Numbered from the stretch's first letter, positions 34,553-43,970 are shown. The stretch: 64,000 bases of DNA from Pseudomonas frederiksbergensis (GCF_000802155.2 NZ_JQGJ02000008.1:1-64000); one strand, 5' to 3'. Numbers and translations: made by a program. Notes: generated by a model from the letters alone, not told the origin.

Positions 34553-35176
34553 ATGTGTGGACGTTATGCCCTGTTTCGCTGGAATCCTGCCTTCGCGGCC
34601 TTGCCCGGCTTCCCCGCCGACCAGAAGGCCCAATGGAACATATCGCCCAACGATTCGGTTCTGATGCTGCGGGCTGGCGCCGATGGCCGGCGTGAATTGG
34701 CCCGGGCGCGCTGGGGACTGACGCCGCCGTGGCTGACCGACCTGTCCCGCACCCCGGCCCATGCCCGGGCCGAAACCGTCGCCGAGCAACCGATGTTCCG
34801 CGAGGCCCTGCGGTTGCGTCGGTGCCTGCTGCCGGCCAACGGCTTCTACGAGTGGCGTGGTGGTTCGCGTAAACGCCCGTATTGGCTGACCCCGGGGGAA
34901 GGTTCATCGCTGTTTTTCGCGGCGATCTGGGAAGCGTATCCGGTGCAGGAGCAGGTGTGGTTGAGCACGGCCGTCATCACCCAGCCGGCGGCCGGTCAGC
35001 GGCGCCCGCTGATTCTCGATGAAGAGGGCCAGCGGCTGTGGCTCGATCCCGAGACACCGTTGCATGCCCTGCAAGGGCTGCTCGCGAGCGAGCCGGGGCA
35101 ATTGCGCGAGCGGGTGCTGGCGAACATGGTCAACGACCCGAAACTCAATGGGCCGGAGTGCCTGACCCCGGCTTGA
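34553..35176 (+). CDS. SOS-response-associated peptidase (SRAP/YedK)
   Basis: A 207-residue YedK/HMCES protein that forms a covalent link to abasic sites in single-stranded DNA through its N-terminal Cys. Cys2 is present (MCGRYALF) after Met removal, along with the AN(G)FYEWRGGSRKRPYW core. It shields stalled forks. Likely the last gene of the small operon starting at 34064. Confidence 0.93.
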   Translation: MCGRYALFRWNPAFAALPGFPADQKAQWNISPNDSVLMLRAGADGRRELARARWGLTPPWLTDLSRTPAHARAETVAEQPMFREALRLRRCLLPANGFYEWRGGSRKRPYWLTPGEGSSLFFAAIWEAYPVQEQVWLSTAVITQPAAGQRRPLILDEEGQRLWLDPETPLHALQGLLASEPGQLRERVLANMVNDPKLNGPECLTPA

Positions 35177-35202
35177 GTTCTTTGGCGGCAGTGCCGGCCC
35201 CT

Positions 35203-35220
35203 TCGCGAGCAGGCTCGCGA
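35203..35220. repeat. Short palindrome TCGCGAGC-AG-GCTCGCGA
   Basis: Perfect 8-bp arms lie between convergent SRAP and chemoreceptor genes. It is a REP-like core of a third sequence type, possibly acting as a terminator. Confidence 0.6.
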
Positions 35221-35233
35221 TGAAGCCGCAGGA

Positions 35234-37372
35234 TCAGACCTTGAACTGATTGATCAAACGCCGCTGTTGCTCCGCCAACTTGGTCAGCCCGGCGCTGGCT
35301 GCGCTGGACTCGTCGGCGCCGCTGGCCACTTCGTTCGCCACTTGGCCGATATTGATCACGTTACGGTTGATGTCATCCGCCACGGCGCTCTGCTCCTCGG
35401 CGGCGCTGGCGATCTGGGTGTTCATGTCGTTGATCACCGACACCGCCTGGGTAATCGTCTCCAGCGCCTGGGCTGCCTTGGCCGCGTGCTGCACGCTTTC
35501 ATCGGTGCGGTGCTGGCTGTCTTCCATGACACGCACCACGTCGCGGGTGCCCTGTTGCAACTGTTGGATCATCGACTGGATTTCTTCGGTGGCCTGCTGC
35601 GTCTTCTGCGCGAGGTTGCGCACTTCATCGGCGACCACGGCAAAACCACGACCTTGTTCGCCGGCCCGCGCCGCTTCGATGGCCGCGTTAAGGGCCAGCA
35701 GGTTGGTCTGCTCGGCGATCCCGCGAATGGCGGTGAGGATCGCGTTGATGTTCTCGCTGTCCTTGGCCAGGGTCTGCACCACGCCGACGGCCTTGCCGAT
35801 TTCCACGGCCAACGCGCCGATGGAGGTGGAGGTGTCGCGCACGATTTGCATGCCCTGGCTGGCGGCCTGGTCGGCGTGACTGGCGGCTTGGGCGGCCTGG
35901 GTCGCATTGCGGGCGACGTCCTGGGCGGTGGCGGTCATTTCATGCACGGCGGTGGCGACCTGATCGATCTCCGACATTTGCTTGTGCACGCCCTGGTTGG
36001 TGCGGATCGCGATGTCGGCGGTGTGCTCCGACGAGTCGCTGACGCTCTGCACCGACGTCACCACCTGGGTGATCATTCCCTGCAATTTGCCGAGGAAGGT
36101 ATTGAAGCCCTTGGCGATGGCGCCCAGTTCATCGGCGCGGTCGCTGGTCAATCGGCGCGTCAGGTCGCCTTCGCCCTGGGCGATGTCATCGAGCATCGCC
36201 ACCATTTGCTTGAGTGGCCGGGCGATGCCGTGGCCCACCAGCCAAATCACCAGCAGGCCGATGGCGGCGATCGCCAGGCCGACCATGGCCATGCCGAAGA
36301 TATCGGTCTCGCGCTGATCGTCGAGGTCCTTCTGCAAGGCTTGCAGATCGGCCATCACCGCGTTCAACGGCAATTGCAACATCAGCGTCCAGCGGGCACT
36401 GGTCTCACCGATGCCGAACGGCATGTACACCTCGATATGGCCGTGCGTTTCGTCGATGTCGTAACGCACTTCGCCGACGCCGAGCTTGGTCAGGTTGTCC
36501 AGTTCGTTGGCGTCCAACAGGTCGCTGGCCTTTTCCCCGAGTTTGCTCGGGTCCTTGGTGAAAGCCACCAGGCGATTGTTGCTGGAGAGCAAGGCCATTT
36601 CCCCAGCGCCGCCGTACAGCTTGGCGTCGGCGGCGACGAGCATGTCCTGGATGAAGTTCACCGACAGGTCGGCACCGACGATGCCCTGGAATTTTCCATC
36701 GATCAGGATCGGTTCGATGAACGACGCCAGCATCGTCATGGTGCTGCCGACGCGGTACGGCGCCGGGTCGATCACGCAGGCTTTCCTGCTGTCCTGGGAG
36801 CACAGGTAGTACTCGCTGGCGCGAATGCCAGTGGAGAGCAGTTTCTGGTCCGTCACGTCGGCGAGCTTTTCCAGGCCGAGGGTGCCGTCCTGGTTGCGAA
36901 ACCACCACGGCAGGAAGCGACCGTTGGTTTCCATGCCCAGCACCTGGCTGTTCACGTAGTTGGCGTCGTCGTGGTCGATGGCGTTCGGTTCCCAGGCAAT
37001 ATAGGCGCCGAGGACCTTCGGGTTGCGCACCACGGACTCGCGCAGCAGGCTGATCATCTGCTCGCGTGGCATCTTCAATTGCGGGTTGCCGTCCGCGCCG
37101 TTCATGCCCATCAGGGCGTTGGCCGTCGCCAGGCCCCGGGCAAGCAACAGCGGCGCTTCAAGCTCACGCTGGATCAGGCTGGCCTGGGTGTGGGCGAGGG
37201 CGCTGAGGCGTTGTTCGATGAGTTGTTCGAATTGCACCTTGGTCCGCTGCTGCACCATTTCCTGGGTGCGGGCGCCGGCGAACAATGCGTAAAGCACCAG
37301 GGCGCCGACCACGCTGAGCACGATGGCACCGGCCAGGGCAGCAACGGAAAACTGGATCGATCTGAATTTCAT
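35234..37372 (-). CDS. Methyl-accepting chemotaxis protein, dCache type
   Basis: A 712-residue chemoreceptor. The order is a transmembrane helix (about 9-32), a periplasmic double-Cache sensor (about 35-350, with VRNPKVLGAYIAWEPNAIDH and ASFIEPILIDGKFQGIVGAD), a second helix, HAMP, and a cytosolic signalling domain with the hairpin IRGIAEQTNLLALNAAIEAA, RAGEQGRGFAVVADEVR. dCache receptors often bind amino acids or organic acids; the ligand is not predictable here. The long opposite-strand open frame is a shadow of this gene. Confidence 0.93.
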   Translation of the reverse strand: MKFRSIQFSVAALAGAIVLSVVGALVLYALFAGARTQEMVQQRTKVQFEQLIEQRLSALAHTQASLIQRELEAPLLLARGLATANALMGMNGADGNPQLKMPREQMISLLRESVVRNPKVLGAYIAWEPNAIDHDDANYVNSQVLGMETNGRFLPWWFRNQDGTLGLEKLADVTDQKLLSTGIRASEYYLCSQDSRKACVIDPAPYRVGSTMTMLASFIEPILIDGKFQGIVGADLSVNFIQDMLVAADAKLYGGAGEMALLSSNNRLVAFTKDPSKLGEKASDLLDANELDNLTKLGVGEVRYDIDETHGHIEVYMPFGIGETSARWTLMLQLPLNAVMADLQALQKDLDDQRETDIFGMAMVGLAIAAIGLLVIWLVGHGIARPLKQMVAMLDDIAQGEGDLTRRLTSDRADELGAIAKGFNTFLGKLQGMITQVVTSVQSVSDSSEHTADIAIRTNQGVHKQMSEIDQVATAVHEMTATAQDVARNATQAAQAASHADQAASQGMQIVRDTSTSIGALAVEIGKAVGVVQTLAKDSENINAILTAIRGIAEQTNLLALNAAIEAARAGEQGRGFAVVADEVRNLAQKTQQATEEIQSMIQQLQQGTRDVVRVMEDSQHRTDESVQHAAKAAQALETITQAVSVINDMNTQIASAAEEQSAVADDINRNVINIGQVANEVASGADESSAASAGLTKLAEQQRRLINQFKV

Positions 37373-37588
37373 AAAGGCACCGGACCTGAAATGACGTCTG
37401 GTCCTTGTATCGGCATTTCCGTGGCCCGGCATGAGACGCTGTTCGTCGGATGACTGTTTTGGCTGGATGGGTGTCGCAAATGGATGAGTGGGACCTGTCC
37501 GAAAAACCTGTAATCCCTCGCTGTGTATCTGGCGCCGATACAAATCAAGGCCTAGGATACGCCCACGATTCCATGGAGCTTCTTTTGT

Positions 37589-38404
37589 ATGAACAAGACT
37601 TTGATGGTGAGCGCTCTGGGCGCGGCCCTGCTGCTCGCCGGTTGCCAATCAGTCAATACCACCAGCGGCGGAGCCGTGGGCGTGGAGCGCAAGCAGTACA
37701 TGTTCAGCATGCTGTCGACCGCCGAGGTCAACCAGATGTACGCCCAGTCCTATCAGAAGACGTTGGGCGAGGCGAGCTCCCAAGGCGCCCTGGACAAGAC
37801 CAGTAGCGACGCCAAGCGCCTGCAGGTCATCGCTGACCGTCTGATCGCCCAGGCGCCGGTGTTCCGGCCGGACTCGGCGCAGTGGAACTGGGAAGTGAAC
37901 CTGATCAAGAGCGATGAACTCAACGCCAATTGCGGGCCCGGCGGCAAGATCATGTTCTACAGTGGCCTGATCGACCAGCTGAAACTGACCGATGCGGAAA
38001 TCGCCGCGATCATGGGCCATGAAATCGCCCACGCCTTGCGCGAGCACGGTCGCGAAGCCATGTCCAAGGCCTATGGCATCGAAATGGCCAAGCAGGGTGC
38101 CGGTGCGATATTCGGCCTGGGCCAGGACAGCCTGGCGCTGGCCGACACGGTCGCCAACTATGGCATGACCCTGCCCAACAGCCGCGGCAACGAAAACGAA
38201 GCCGATCTGATCGGCCTCGAACTGGCGGCCCGTGCCGGCTACGACCCGAACGCCGCGATTACCCTGTGGAACAAGATGGCCAAGGCTTCGGAAGGCGCTC
38301 CGCCGGAGTTCATGAGCACCCACCCATCGTCCAGCAGCCGGATCGCCTCGTTGCAGGCGGCGATTCCGAAGGTGATGCCGCTTTACCAGCAGGCCAAGAA
38401 GTAA
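37589..38404 (+). CDS. M48-family metallopeptidase lipoprotein (LoiP-like)
   Basis: A 271-residue lipoprotein with signal ending LLLAGC and the zinc-protease motif MGHEIAHALREHGRE, with a downstream NENEADLIGLELAARAGY that supplies the third zinc ligand. Resembles LoiP/Oma1-type outer-membrane quality-control proteases. A GGAG site lies ten bases before the ATG. Confidence 0.9.
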   Translation: MNKTLMVSALGAALLLAGCQSVNTTSGGAVGVERKQYMFSMLSTAEVNQMYAQSYQKTLGEASSQGALDKTSSDAKRLQVIADRLIAQAPVFRPDSAQWNWEVNLIKSDELNANCGPGGKIMFYSGLIDQLKLTDAEIAAIMGHEIAHALREHGREAMSKAYGIEMAKQGAGAIFGLGQDSLALADTVANYGMTLPNSRGNENEADLIGLELAARAGYDPNAAITLWNKMAKASEGAPPEFMSTHPSSSSRIASLQAAIPKVMPLYQQAKK

Positions 38405-38429
38405 TCATCGTCATCCGGTGAACTGTTGT

Positions 38430-38459
38430 TGTGGCGAGGGAGCAAGCGCCCTTGCCACA
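38430..38459. repeat. Single REP palindrome
   Basis: TGTGGCGAGGGAGCAAGCGCCCTTGCCACA lies between convergent genes; same family as the others. Confidence 0.75.
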
Positions 38460-38465
38460 ACAGCA

Positions 38466-39050
38466 TCAAACCCACCCACTGCTCTGCATCGCCTTGTACA
38501 CCGCCACGATTGCCAGGATGAAAAACGCCGAGGCGGCCAAGCGACGGATGAGAGCCAGGGGCAGTTTCTCGGCGGCGAAGTTGCCCGCCAGTACCACCGG
38601 CACGTTGGCAATCAGCATGCCCACGGTGGTGCCAATGATCACCAGCCACAGTTCCGGGTATTGCGCGGCGAGCATCACCGTGGCGATCTGGGTCTTGTCA
38701 CCGATTTCCGCGAGGAAAAACGCGATCAGCGTGGTCAGGAACGGGCCGAATTTGCGGGCCGTATTCGCCTCTTCATCGTCCAGCTTGTCCGGGACCAGGG
38801 TCCACAGTGCCGTGGCCGCGAAGCTTGCCGCCAATATCCAGTGCAGCACCGCATCGGAAAAGAACCCGCTGACCCAGGCCCCGACCGCGCCTGCCGCCGC
38901 ATGGTTGGCGAGGGTCGCGGCGACGATGCCGGCAATGATCGGCCACGGTTTACGAAAGCGAGCGGCGAGGATGAGGGCGAGCAGTTGCGTCTTGTCGCCG
39001 ATTTCGGCCAACGCAACGATGGCAGTGGGTACGAGGAAAGAGTCCAGCAT
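38466..39050 (-). CDS. TMEM165/GDT1-family manganese exporter
   Basis: A 194-residue membrane protein with six hydrophobic segments and two copies of the family motif E-x-G-D-K-T (LAEIGDKTQLLALILAARF and LAEIGDKTQIATVMLAAQY). Family members export Mn2+ (or Ca2+). The Mn-sensing yybP-ykoY element directly upstream supports manganese efflux. The ATG follows TTTTAGGAATTCCCTG, with AGGA as ribosome site. Confidence 0.92.
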   Translation of the reverse strand: MLDSFLVPTAIVALAEIGDKTQLLALILAARFRKPWPIIAGIVAATLANHAAAGAVGAWVSGFFSDAVLHWILAASFAATALWTLVPDKLDDEEANTARKFGPFLTTLIAFFLAEIGDKTQIATVMLAAQYPELWLVIIGTTVGMLIANVPVVLAGNFAAEKLPLALIRRLAASAFFILAIVAVYKAMQSSGWV

Positions 39051-39059
39051 CAGGGAATT

Positions 39060-39255
39060 CCTAAAAGGGGCGGGTCGACACGGCTATGACACGTACAGCC
39101 TTCCCGCCCCGGGTAAGGTGTGCGTGTCATAGGTCTTGTCAAACCCAGCGACCATCTGCGTGGACGCTTGGGCCGCATACGCCATGGCCTGCTGACCAAG
39201 TATGTTGACGTATGCCGGGCGAGCAGGGCGCTCGCGGGAGACTACTCCCCTAGGA
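39060..39255 (-). promoter_or_regulatory. yybP-ykoY manganese riboswitch
   Basis: On the minus strand the leader of the GDT1 gene has the conserved metal-site pieces: AGGGGAGTAGT (39251-39241), GTCAACATACTTGG (39209-39196) and TTTGACAAGACCTATGA (39143-39127). These match the yybP-ykoY aptamer, which senses Mn2+ and controls exporters of this family. The 3' part holds the expression platform described under the terminator entry. Confidence 0.9.
39063..39110 (-). terminator. Riboswitch expression-platform terminator
   Basis: GGGGCGGG (39110-39103) can pair with CCCGCCCC (39074-39067) followed by TTTT (39066-39063), a terminator-like hairpin just before the ribosome site. It competes with pairing of CTATGACACG (39132-39123) to CGTGTCATAG (39093-39084). 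Confidence 0.65.
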
Positions 39256-39313
39256 CGGTGCGGATTCTGCCTAGGCAAATCCGATTGGGCAAGCGCTGTT
39301 TTGCAAAAACGCC

Positions 39314-40312
39314 TCAGCCGCGCTTGGCCCGGTAGATGCGAAAACCCTGGCCTTCGGCTTTGATCGCGCAGGGGCCCAGGTGCTCTTCGATCAACGGCTG
39401 GTACTTCAGGAAGCTGTTGGCGACCAGCCGCAGTTCGCCGCCGTTTTTCAGATGTTTGGCTGCTTTTCGCAGCAGGTTCTCGGTCGCGTGGTAGTCAGTG
39501 TGCACTCCGACGTGGAACGGAGGGTTACTCAGGATCGCGTTCAAACCCATGGGCGCGGCGTCGATCCCGTCACCGGTCAGCACGTCGGCTTCCAGGCCGT
39601 TGGCGGCCAACGTCAGGCGACTGCTGGCGGCGGCAAAGGCATCTACGTCCAGCAGCGTGACGGTGTTGTGTGGATAGCGGCGCTTGACCGCCGCCCCCAG
39701 CACCCCTGCACCGCAGCCGAAATCCAGCAGGTGGCCGCTGGGCAGCTTGTCCAGATGCTCCAGCAACAGCGCGCTGCCGCGATCCAGTCGACCGTGACTG
39801 AACACCCCCGGCAAGCTGATGACCTTGAGCGGGCCTTCGGCCAATGGCAGTTCATAGGTCTGTGCCAGGCTCTCCAGCGGTTTGGCCTCGGGGGCGTTGG
39901 CCACGGTGACCTGCCACAGTTGGCAGTGCCGCGCGCTGTCGAGCTTGCGCGGTTTGCCGAACGGGTTGAGTTGCTTGGATGCGCCTTCGATGCCGCTGCG
40001 TTTTTCCCCCACCAGATACACCTCGCGTCCGGCCAGGCGCGAAGCCACGGCGTTGAGAATGTAGTCGGTGAGATCCTTGGCCTTGGGCAGGAACACCACG
40101 GCGGTATCGAATTCGCGCTCGGGTACGTTCACGCCAAAGTGGCTGCGCCCTGGGAAGCGCGCATCCAGGGCCGCTTGATCGCCCGCATGCCAGCACCAAC
40201 CATGGGCCTCGGGCAGACGGCCCAACAGATCGTCGGCAGGCAGCCCGGCGAGCAGGACCGAACCCTGGAATAACTCGGCCTGACGAAGCAGTACTTCACT
40301 GCGCGGATCCAT
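39314..40312 (-). CDS. rsmC: 16S rRNA (guanine1207-N2)-methyltransferase
   Basis: A 332-residue class I methyltransferase with duplicated halves. The N-terminus SEVLLRQAELFQGSVLLAGL, GVFSHGRLDRGSALLLEHL, SAM loop LLDFGCGAGVLGAAV and catalytic LSNPPFHVG match E. coli RsmC rather than RlmG. Acts on the assembled 30S subunit. It ends about 60 bases upstream of the riboswitch, on the same strand. Confidence 0.92.
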   Translation of the reverse strand: MDPRSEVLLRQAELFQGSVLLAGLPADDLLGRLPEAHGWCWHAGDQAALDARFPGRSHFGVNVPEREFDTAVVFLPKAKDLTDYILNAVASRLAGREVYLVGEKRSGIEGASKQLNPFGKPRKLDSARHCQLWQVTVANAPEAKPLESLAQTYELPLAEGPLKVISLPGVFSHGRLDRGSALLLEHLDKLPSGHLLDFGCGAGVLGAAVKRRYPHNTVTLLDVDAFAAASSRLTLAANGLEADVLTGDGIDAAPMGLNAILSNPPFHVGVHTDYHATENLLRKAAKHLKNGGELRLVANSFLKYQPLIEEHLGPCAIKAEGQGFRIYRAKRG

Positions 40313-40345
40313 GGTCTGCTCCTTGTAAAAAAGTGCGGCAGTCTA

Positions 40346-41311
40346 TCAATTGACGACTCGTTGCGCTTTACCGCTGAAATAACCCCGGGCGTTTTCCGCC
40401 AGTTGGCCGACGATCCGCTGCCTGGCCTCGCGGCTGCCCCAGGCATTGTGGGGTGTGACAATCAGCCGGGGGATATCCCCCGCCAATAGTGGATTGCCCT
40501 GGGTCGGCGGCTCCACGCTCAGCACATCGGTAGCGGCGCCGCCCAGGTGACCGTTGCGCAGGGCGTCGGCCAAGGCTTGCTCATCGATGAGGCCGCCGCG
40601 TGCGGTGTTGACCACGAATGTGCCGGGCTTGAGCAGCGCCAGCTCACGCGCGCCGATGAAGTGGCGGGTGTGCTCGTTGAGCGGGCAATGCAGCGTCAGG
40701 GCGTCCACTTGCGGCAGCAGTTGGTCCAGCGCAACGCGGTCTGGACGGGCGGGCCGTCCCGGAATCTGCCCCAGCAGCACGCGCATGCCGAAGGCTTCGG
40801 CCAGCCGAGCGACGGCGCCGCCCAATTCGCCATGGCCGAGCAGCCCGAGGGTCTTGCCTTGCAGTTCGACGATCGGGTAATCCAACAGGCAGAACTGCGA
40901 CGCCTGCTGCCAGCGACCTTCGGCCACGGCTTTTTGATAGTCGCCCAGGCGAGTCGCCAGGTTCAGCAACAACATGATCGTGTGCTGCGCCACCGACGGC
41001 GTGCCGTAGCCCTGGCAGTTGCTAACGGTGATGCCGTGTTGGCGGGCGGCGGCGAGGTCGACGTTGTTGGTGCCGGTGGCGCTGATCAGGATCAGTTTCA
41101 GTTCGGGACAGGCGGCGATGGCTGCCGCGTCGATCACGACTTTATTGGTGATCGCCACCGTGGCGTCCTTGAGTCGTTCCGTCACCTCATCCTGGCGGGT
41201 GCCGGCAAACAGGTGCAGTTCGGCGAAGCAATCGCGTAATGGAGCCAGGTCCAAGTCGCCGAGGTCCAGGGAAGCGTGGTCGAGGAAAACTGCGCGGGCG
41301 GTATTGGTCAT
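40346..41311 (-). CDS. D-2-hydroxyacid dehydrogenase (glycerate/hydroxypyruvate type)
   Basis: A 321-residue NAD(P)-dependent dehydrogenase with a LGLLGHGELGGAVARLA nucleotide loop and the catalytic triad Arg (VNTARGGLIDE), Glu (DVLSVEPP) and His (VTPHNAWGS). Resembles HprA hydroxypyruvate reductase; exact substrate not certain. Confidence 0.88.
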   Translation of the reverse strand: MTNTARAVFLDHASLDLGDLDLAPLRDCFAELHLFAGTRQDEVTERLKDATVAITNKVVIDAAAIAACPELKLILISATGTNNVDLAAARQHGITVSNCQGYGTPSVAQHTIMLLLNLATRLGDYQKAVAEGRWQQASQFCLLDYPIVELQGKTLGLLGHGELGGAVARLAEAFGMRVLLGQIPGRPARPDRVALDQLLPQVDALTLHCPLNEHTRHFIGARELALLKPGTFVVNTARGGLIDEQALADALRNGHLGGAATDVLSVEPPTQGNPLLAGDIPRLIVTPHNAWGSREARQRIVGQLAENARGYFSGKAQRVVN

Positions 41312-41374
41312 CAGCTGTACCTGTCATGTAAAAGACTGAAGGCGTAATGTGGCGAGCCTATCAGAACAAATTGC

Positions 41375-41468
41375 CGTGGCGAGGGCGCTTGCTCCCCCTG
41401 GCTGTGAAGCAGGCCTGCGGGGTAAGCGACTGCTGTGCAGCCGAGCGGGAGCAAGCTCCCTCGCCACG
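41375..41468. repeat. REP doublet (REPIN-like)
   Basis: CGTGGCGAGGGCGC...GCTCCCTCGCCACG is an inverted pair enclosing about 55 bases, between the divergent dehydrogenase and LysE genes. Confidence 0.78.
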
Positions 41469-41505
41469 GGATTCATTCAACAGAGATTGTCGCAAGGAGC
41501 CCACC

Positions 41506-42135
41506 ATGTACCTCGCCGAATTCCTCACCGTCGCCCTGATCCACTTGCTGGCCGTGGCCAGTCCTGGTCCGGACTTCGCCGTGGTGGTCCGTGAAAGCGT
41601 GACGCACGGCCGCCGTGCCGGGACCTGGACTGCGTTGGGCGTTGGCACGGCGATTTTCCTGCATGTGGGGTACTCGCTGCTGGGGATCGGCCTGATCGTG
41701 TCCCAGTCGATCGTACTGTTCAACGCCTTGAAGTGGGCCGCCGCCGCGTACCTGCTCTACATCGGTTTCAAGGCCTTGCGCGCCCAACCGGCCAAGGCCA
41801 CCCAGGAGAACCTGCACAAGGACGCGGGCGAACGTACCGCTCGTGGCGCGTTCACCGCCGGTTTCGTCACCAATGGGCTGAACCCCAAGGCGACGCTGTT
41901 CTTCCTGTCCCTGTTCACCGTGGTGATCAATCCCCACACGCCGCTGGCGATCCAGGCCGGCTACGGTGTGTACCTGGCAGTGGCCACGGCGGCCTGGTTC
42001 TGCATGGTGGCGATGCTGTTCAGCCAGGCGCGGGTGCGTGCCGGTTTTGCCCGCATGGGCCATTGGTTCGACCGGACCATGGGCGCCGTGCTGATTGCCA
42101 TCGGTGTGAAACTGGCGTTTACCGAGGCCCATTGA
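41506..42135 (+). CDS. LysE/RhtB-family amino-acid exporter
   Basis: A 209-residue inner-membrane protein with about six hydrophobic segments and the RhtB signature SPGPDFAVVVRESVTHGRRAG near the start. The conserved FVTNGLNPKATLFFLSLF lies mid-protein. It exports an amino acid or related solute. Start follows AAGGAGCCCACC. An inverted repeat lies about 45 bases downstream. Confidence 0.9.
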   Translation: MYLAEFLTVALIHLLAVASPGPDFAVVVRESVTHGRRAGTWTALGVGTAIFLHVGYSLLGIGLIVSQSIVLFNALKWAAAAYLLYIGFKALRAQPAKATQENLHKDAGERTARGAFTAGFVTNGLNPKATLFFLSLFTVVINPHTPLAIQAGYGVYLAVATAAWFCMVAMLFSQARVRAGFARMGHWFDRTMGAVLIAIGVKLAFTEAH

Positions 42136-42181
42136 GCGGCTTGGACGGGTCCCGATGATGGCTCAAGGCTAGTGTTTGCGG

Positions 42182-42217
42182 GTGGATCAAATCATTCCTT
42201 CGGCTGATTTGATCCAC
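42182..42217. repeat. 13-bp perfect inverted repeat
   Basis: GTGGATCAAATCA and TGATTTGATCCAC flank a 10-base loop, between the LysE gene and the acyl-CoA synthetase. No T-run follows, so an operator is as likely as a terminator; 62 bases separate it from the synthetase start. Confidence 0.6.
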
Positions 42218-42279
42218 GAACAAGCGCTTTAGAGTGCTTACTTTCCAGCCAAGACCGTGCAGTCAGAAAAGGGACTCCT

Positions 42280-43962
42280 ATGTTGCAGACTCGCGTTATT
42301 CCTCCAGCCGAGGGCGTTTACCAATACCCGTTGCTGATCAAGCGGCTGCTGATGTCCGGCGCGCGCTATGAGAAAACCCGCGAGATCATCTACCGGGACC
42401 AGTTGCGCTACACCTATCCCACGTTGATCGAGCGTGTCGCGCGGCTGGCCAACGTGCTGACCGAGGCCGGGGTCAAGGCCGGGGACACCGTGGCAGTGAT
42501 GGACTGGGACAGCCATCGTTACCTGGAATGCATGTTCGCGATCCCGATGATCGGCGCGGTGATCCACACCATCAATGTGCGGCTGTCGCCGGAACAGATC
42601 CTCTACACCATGAACCACGCCGAGGACCGCTTCGTGCTGGTCAACAGTGAGTTCGTCGGCTTGTACCAGGCGATCGCCGGCCAACTGACCACGGTGAAAA
42701 AGACGCTGCTGCTGACCGACCAGCCCGACAAGACTGCCAACCTGCCGGACCTCGTCGGCGAGTACGAGCAACTGCTGGCGGGCGCCAGCCCAACCTATGA
42801 CTTCCAGGACTTCGACGAGAATTCCGTCGCCACCACGTTCTACACCACCGGCACCACGGGCAATCCCAAGGGTGTGTATTTCACCCATCGGCAACTGGTG
42901 CTGCACACCCTGGGCGTGTCGACCATCATGGGCGCCATCGACAGCGTGCGCCTGTTGGGCACCAACGATGTGTACATGCCCATCACGCCGATGTTCCACG
43001 TTCATGCCTGGGGCCTGCCGTACGTGGCGACCATGCTCGGTCTCAAGCAGGTCTACCCCGGTCGATACGACCCGGAGTTCCTGGTGGAGCTGTGGCGCAA
43101 GGAAAAGGTCACCTTTTCCCACTGCGTGCCGACCATCCTGCAAATGGTCCTCAACGCCAAGGGCGCCCAGGACACCGATTTCGGCGGCTGGAAAATCGTC
43201 ATCGGCGGCAGCGCCCTCAACCGCAGCCTGTACGAGGCGGCGAAGGCCAAGGGCATCCAGCTCACCGCCGCCTACGGCATGTCGGAAACCGGCCCGCTGG
43301 TGTCCTGCGCCCACCTCAACGATGAGTTGATGGCCGGCGGCGAAGACGAGCGCATCACGTATCGGATCAAGGCCGGCGTGCCGGGGCCGCTGGTGGAAGC
43401 GGCGATTGTCGACGGCGAGGGCCGCTTCCTTCCCGCCGATGGCGAGACCCAGGGCGAATTGGTGTTGCGTGCGCCGTGGCTTACCGAAGGTTATTTCAAC
43501 GAACCGCAGAAGGGCGCCGAGCTCTGGAGTGGCGGCTGGTTGCACACCGGCGACGTCGCCACACTGGACGGCATGGGGTTCATCGACATTCGCGACCGCA
43601 TCAAGGACGTGATCAAGACTGGCGGCGAATGGATCTCGTCCCTGGACCTGGAAGACCTCATCAGCCGGCACGCGGCGGTACGCGAAGTAGCAGTGGTCGG
43701 CATCCCTGATCCGCAGTGGGGCGAGCGACCGTTTGCCTTGCTGGTCATTCGCGAAGGGCACCAGATAGGGGCTCGCGAGCTCAAGGAACACCTCAAGCCG
43801 TTTGTCGAGCTGGGGCACCTGAGCAAGTGGGCGATCCCTAGCCAGATCGCCCTTGTTACGGAAATTCCCAAGACCAGCGTCGGCAAGCTCGACAAGAAGC
43901 GTATCCGCGTTGACATCACCGAATGGCAGAACAACAACAGCACCTTCCTCTCCACGCTCTGA
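42280..43962 (+). CDS. Fatty-acid--CoA ligase (AlkK-like, medium-chain)
   Basis: A 560-residue AMP-forming acyl-CoA synthetase. The P-loop is TFYTTGTTGNPKGVYFTHRQ (about 186-205). The acyl-adenylate motif TAAYGMSETGP and the hinge GFIDIRDRIKDVIKTGGEWI are intact, and the C-terminal catalytic Lys lies in PKTSVGKLDKKRIR. It resembles Pseudomonas AlkK and the PP_0763 medium-chain ligase of P. putida. Followed by DUF1302, DUF1329 and a LuxR regulator, it probably activates a lipid the envelope proteins help import. Confidence 0.9.
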   Translation: MLQTRVIPPAEGVYQYPLLIKRLLMSGARYEKTREIIYRDQLRYTYPTLIERVARLANVLTEAGVKAGDTVAVMDWDSHRYLECMFAIPMIGAVIHTINVRLSPEQILYTMNHAEDRFVLVNSEFVGLYQAIAGQLTTVKKTLLLTDQPDKTANLPDLVGEYEQLLAGASPTYDFQDFDENSVATTFYTTGTTGNPKGVYFTHRQLVLHTLGVSTIMGAIDSVRLLGTNDVYMPITPMFHVHAWGLPYVATMLGLKQVYPGRYDPEFLVELWRKEKVTFSHCVPTILQMVLNAKGAQDTDFGGWKIVIGGSALNRSLYEAAKAKGIQLTAAYGMSETGPLVSCAHLNDELMAGGEDERITYRIKAGVPGPLVEAAIVDGEGRFLPADGETQGELVLRAPWLTEGYFNEPQKGAELWSGGWLHTGDVATLDGMGFIDIRDRIKDVIKTGGEWISSLDLEDLISRHAAVREVAVVGIPDPQWGERPFALLVIREGHQIGARELKEHLKPFVELGHLSKWAIPSQIALVTEIPKTSVGKLDKKRIRVDITEWQNNNSTFLSTL

Positions 43963-43970
43963 GCGTCCAC

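Noticed and set aside
35267..37453. 728-codon open frame on the plus strand
   Set aside because: It is antisense to the chemoreceptor, histidine/glycine-rich as GC-rich shadows are, and has no recognisable domain.
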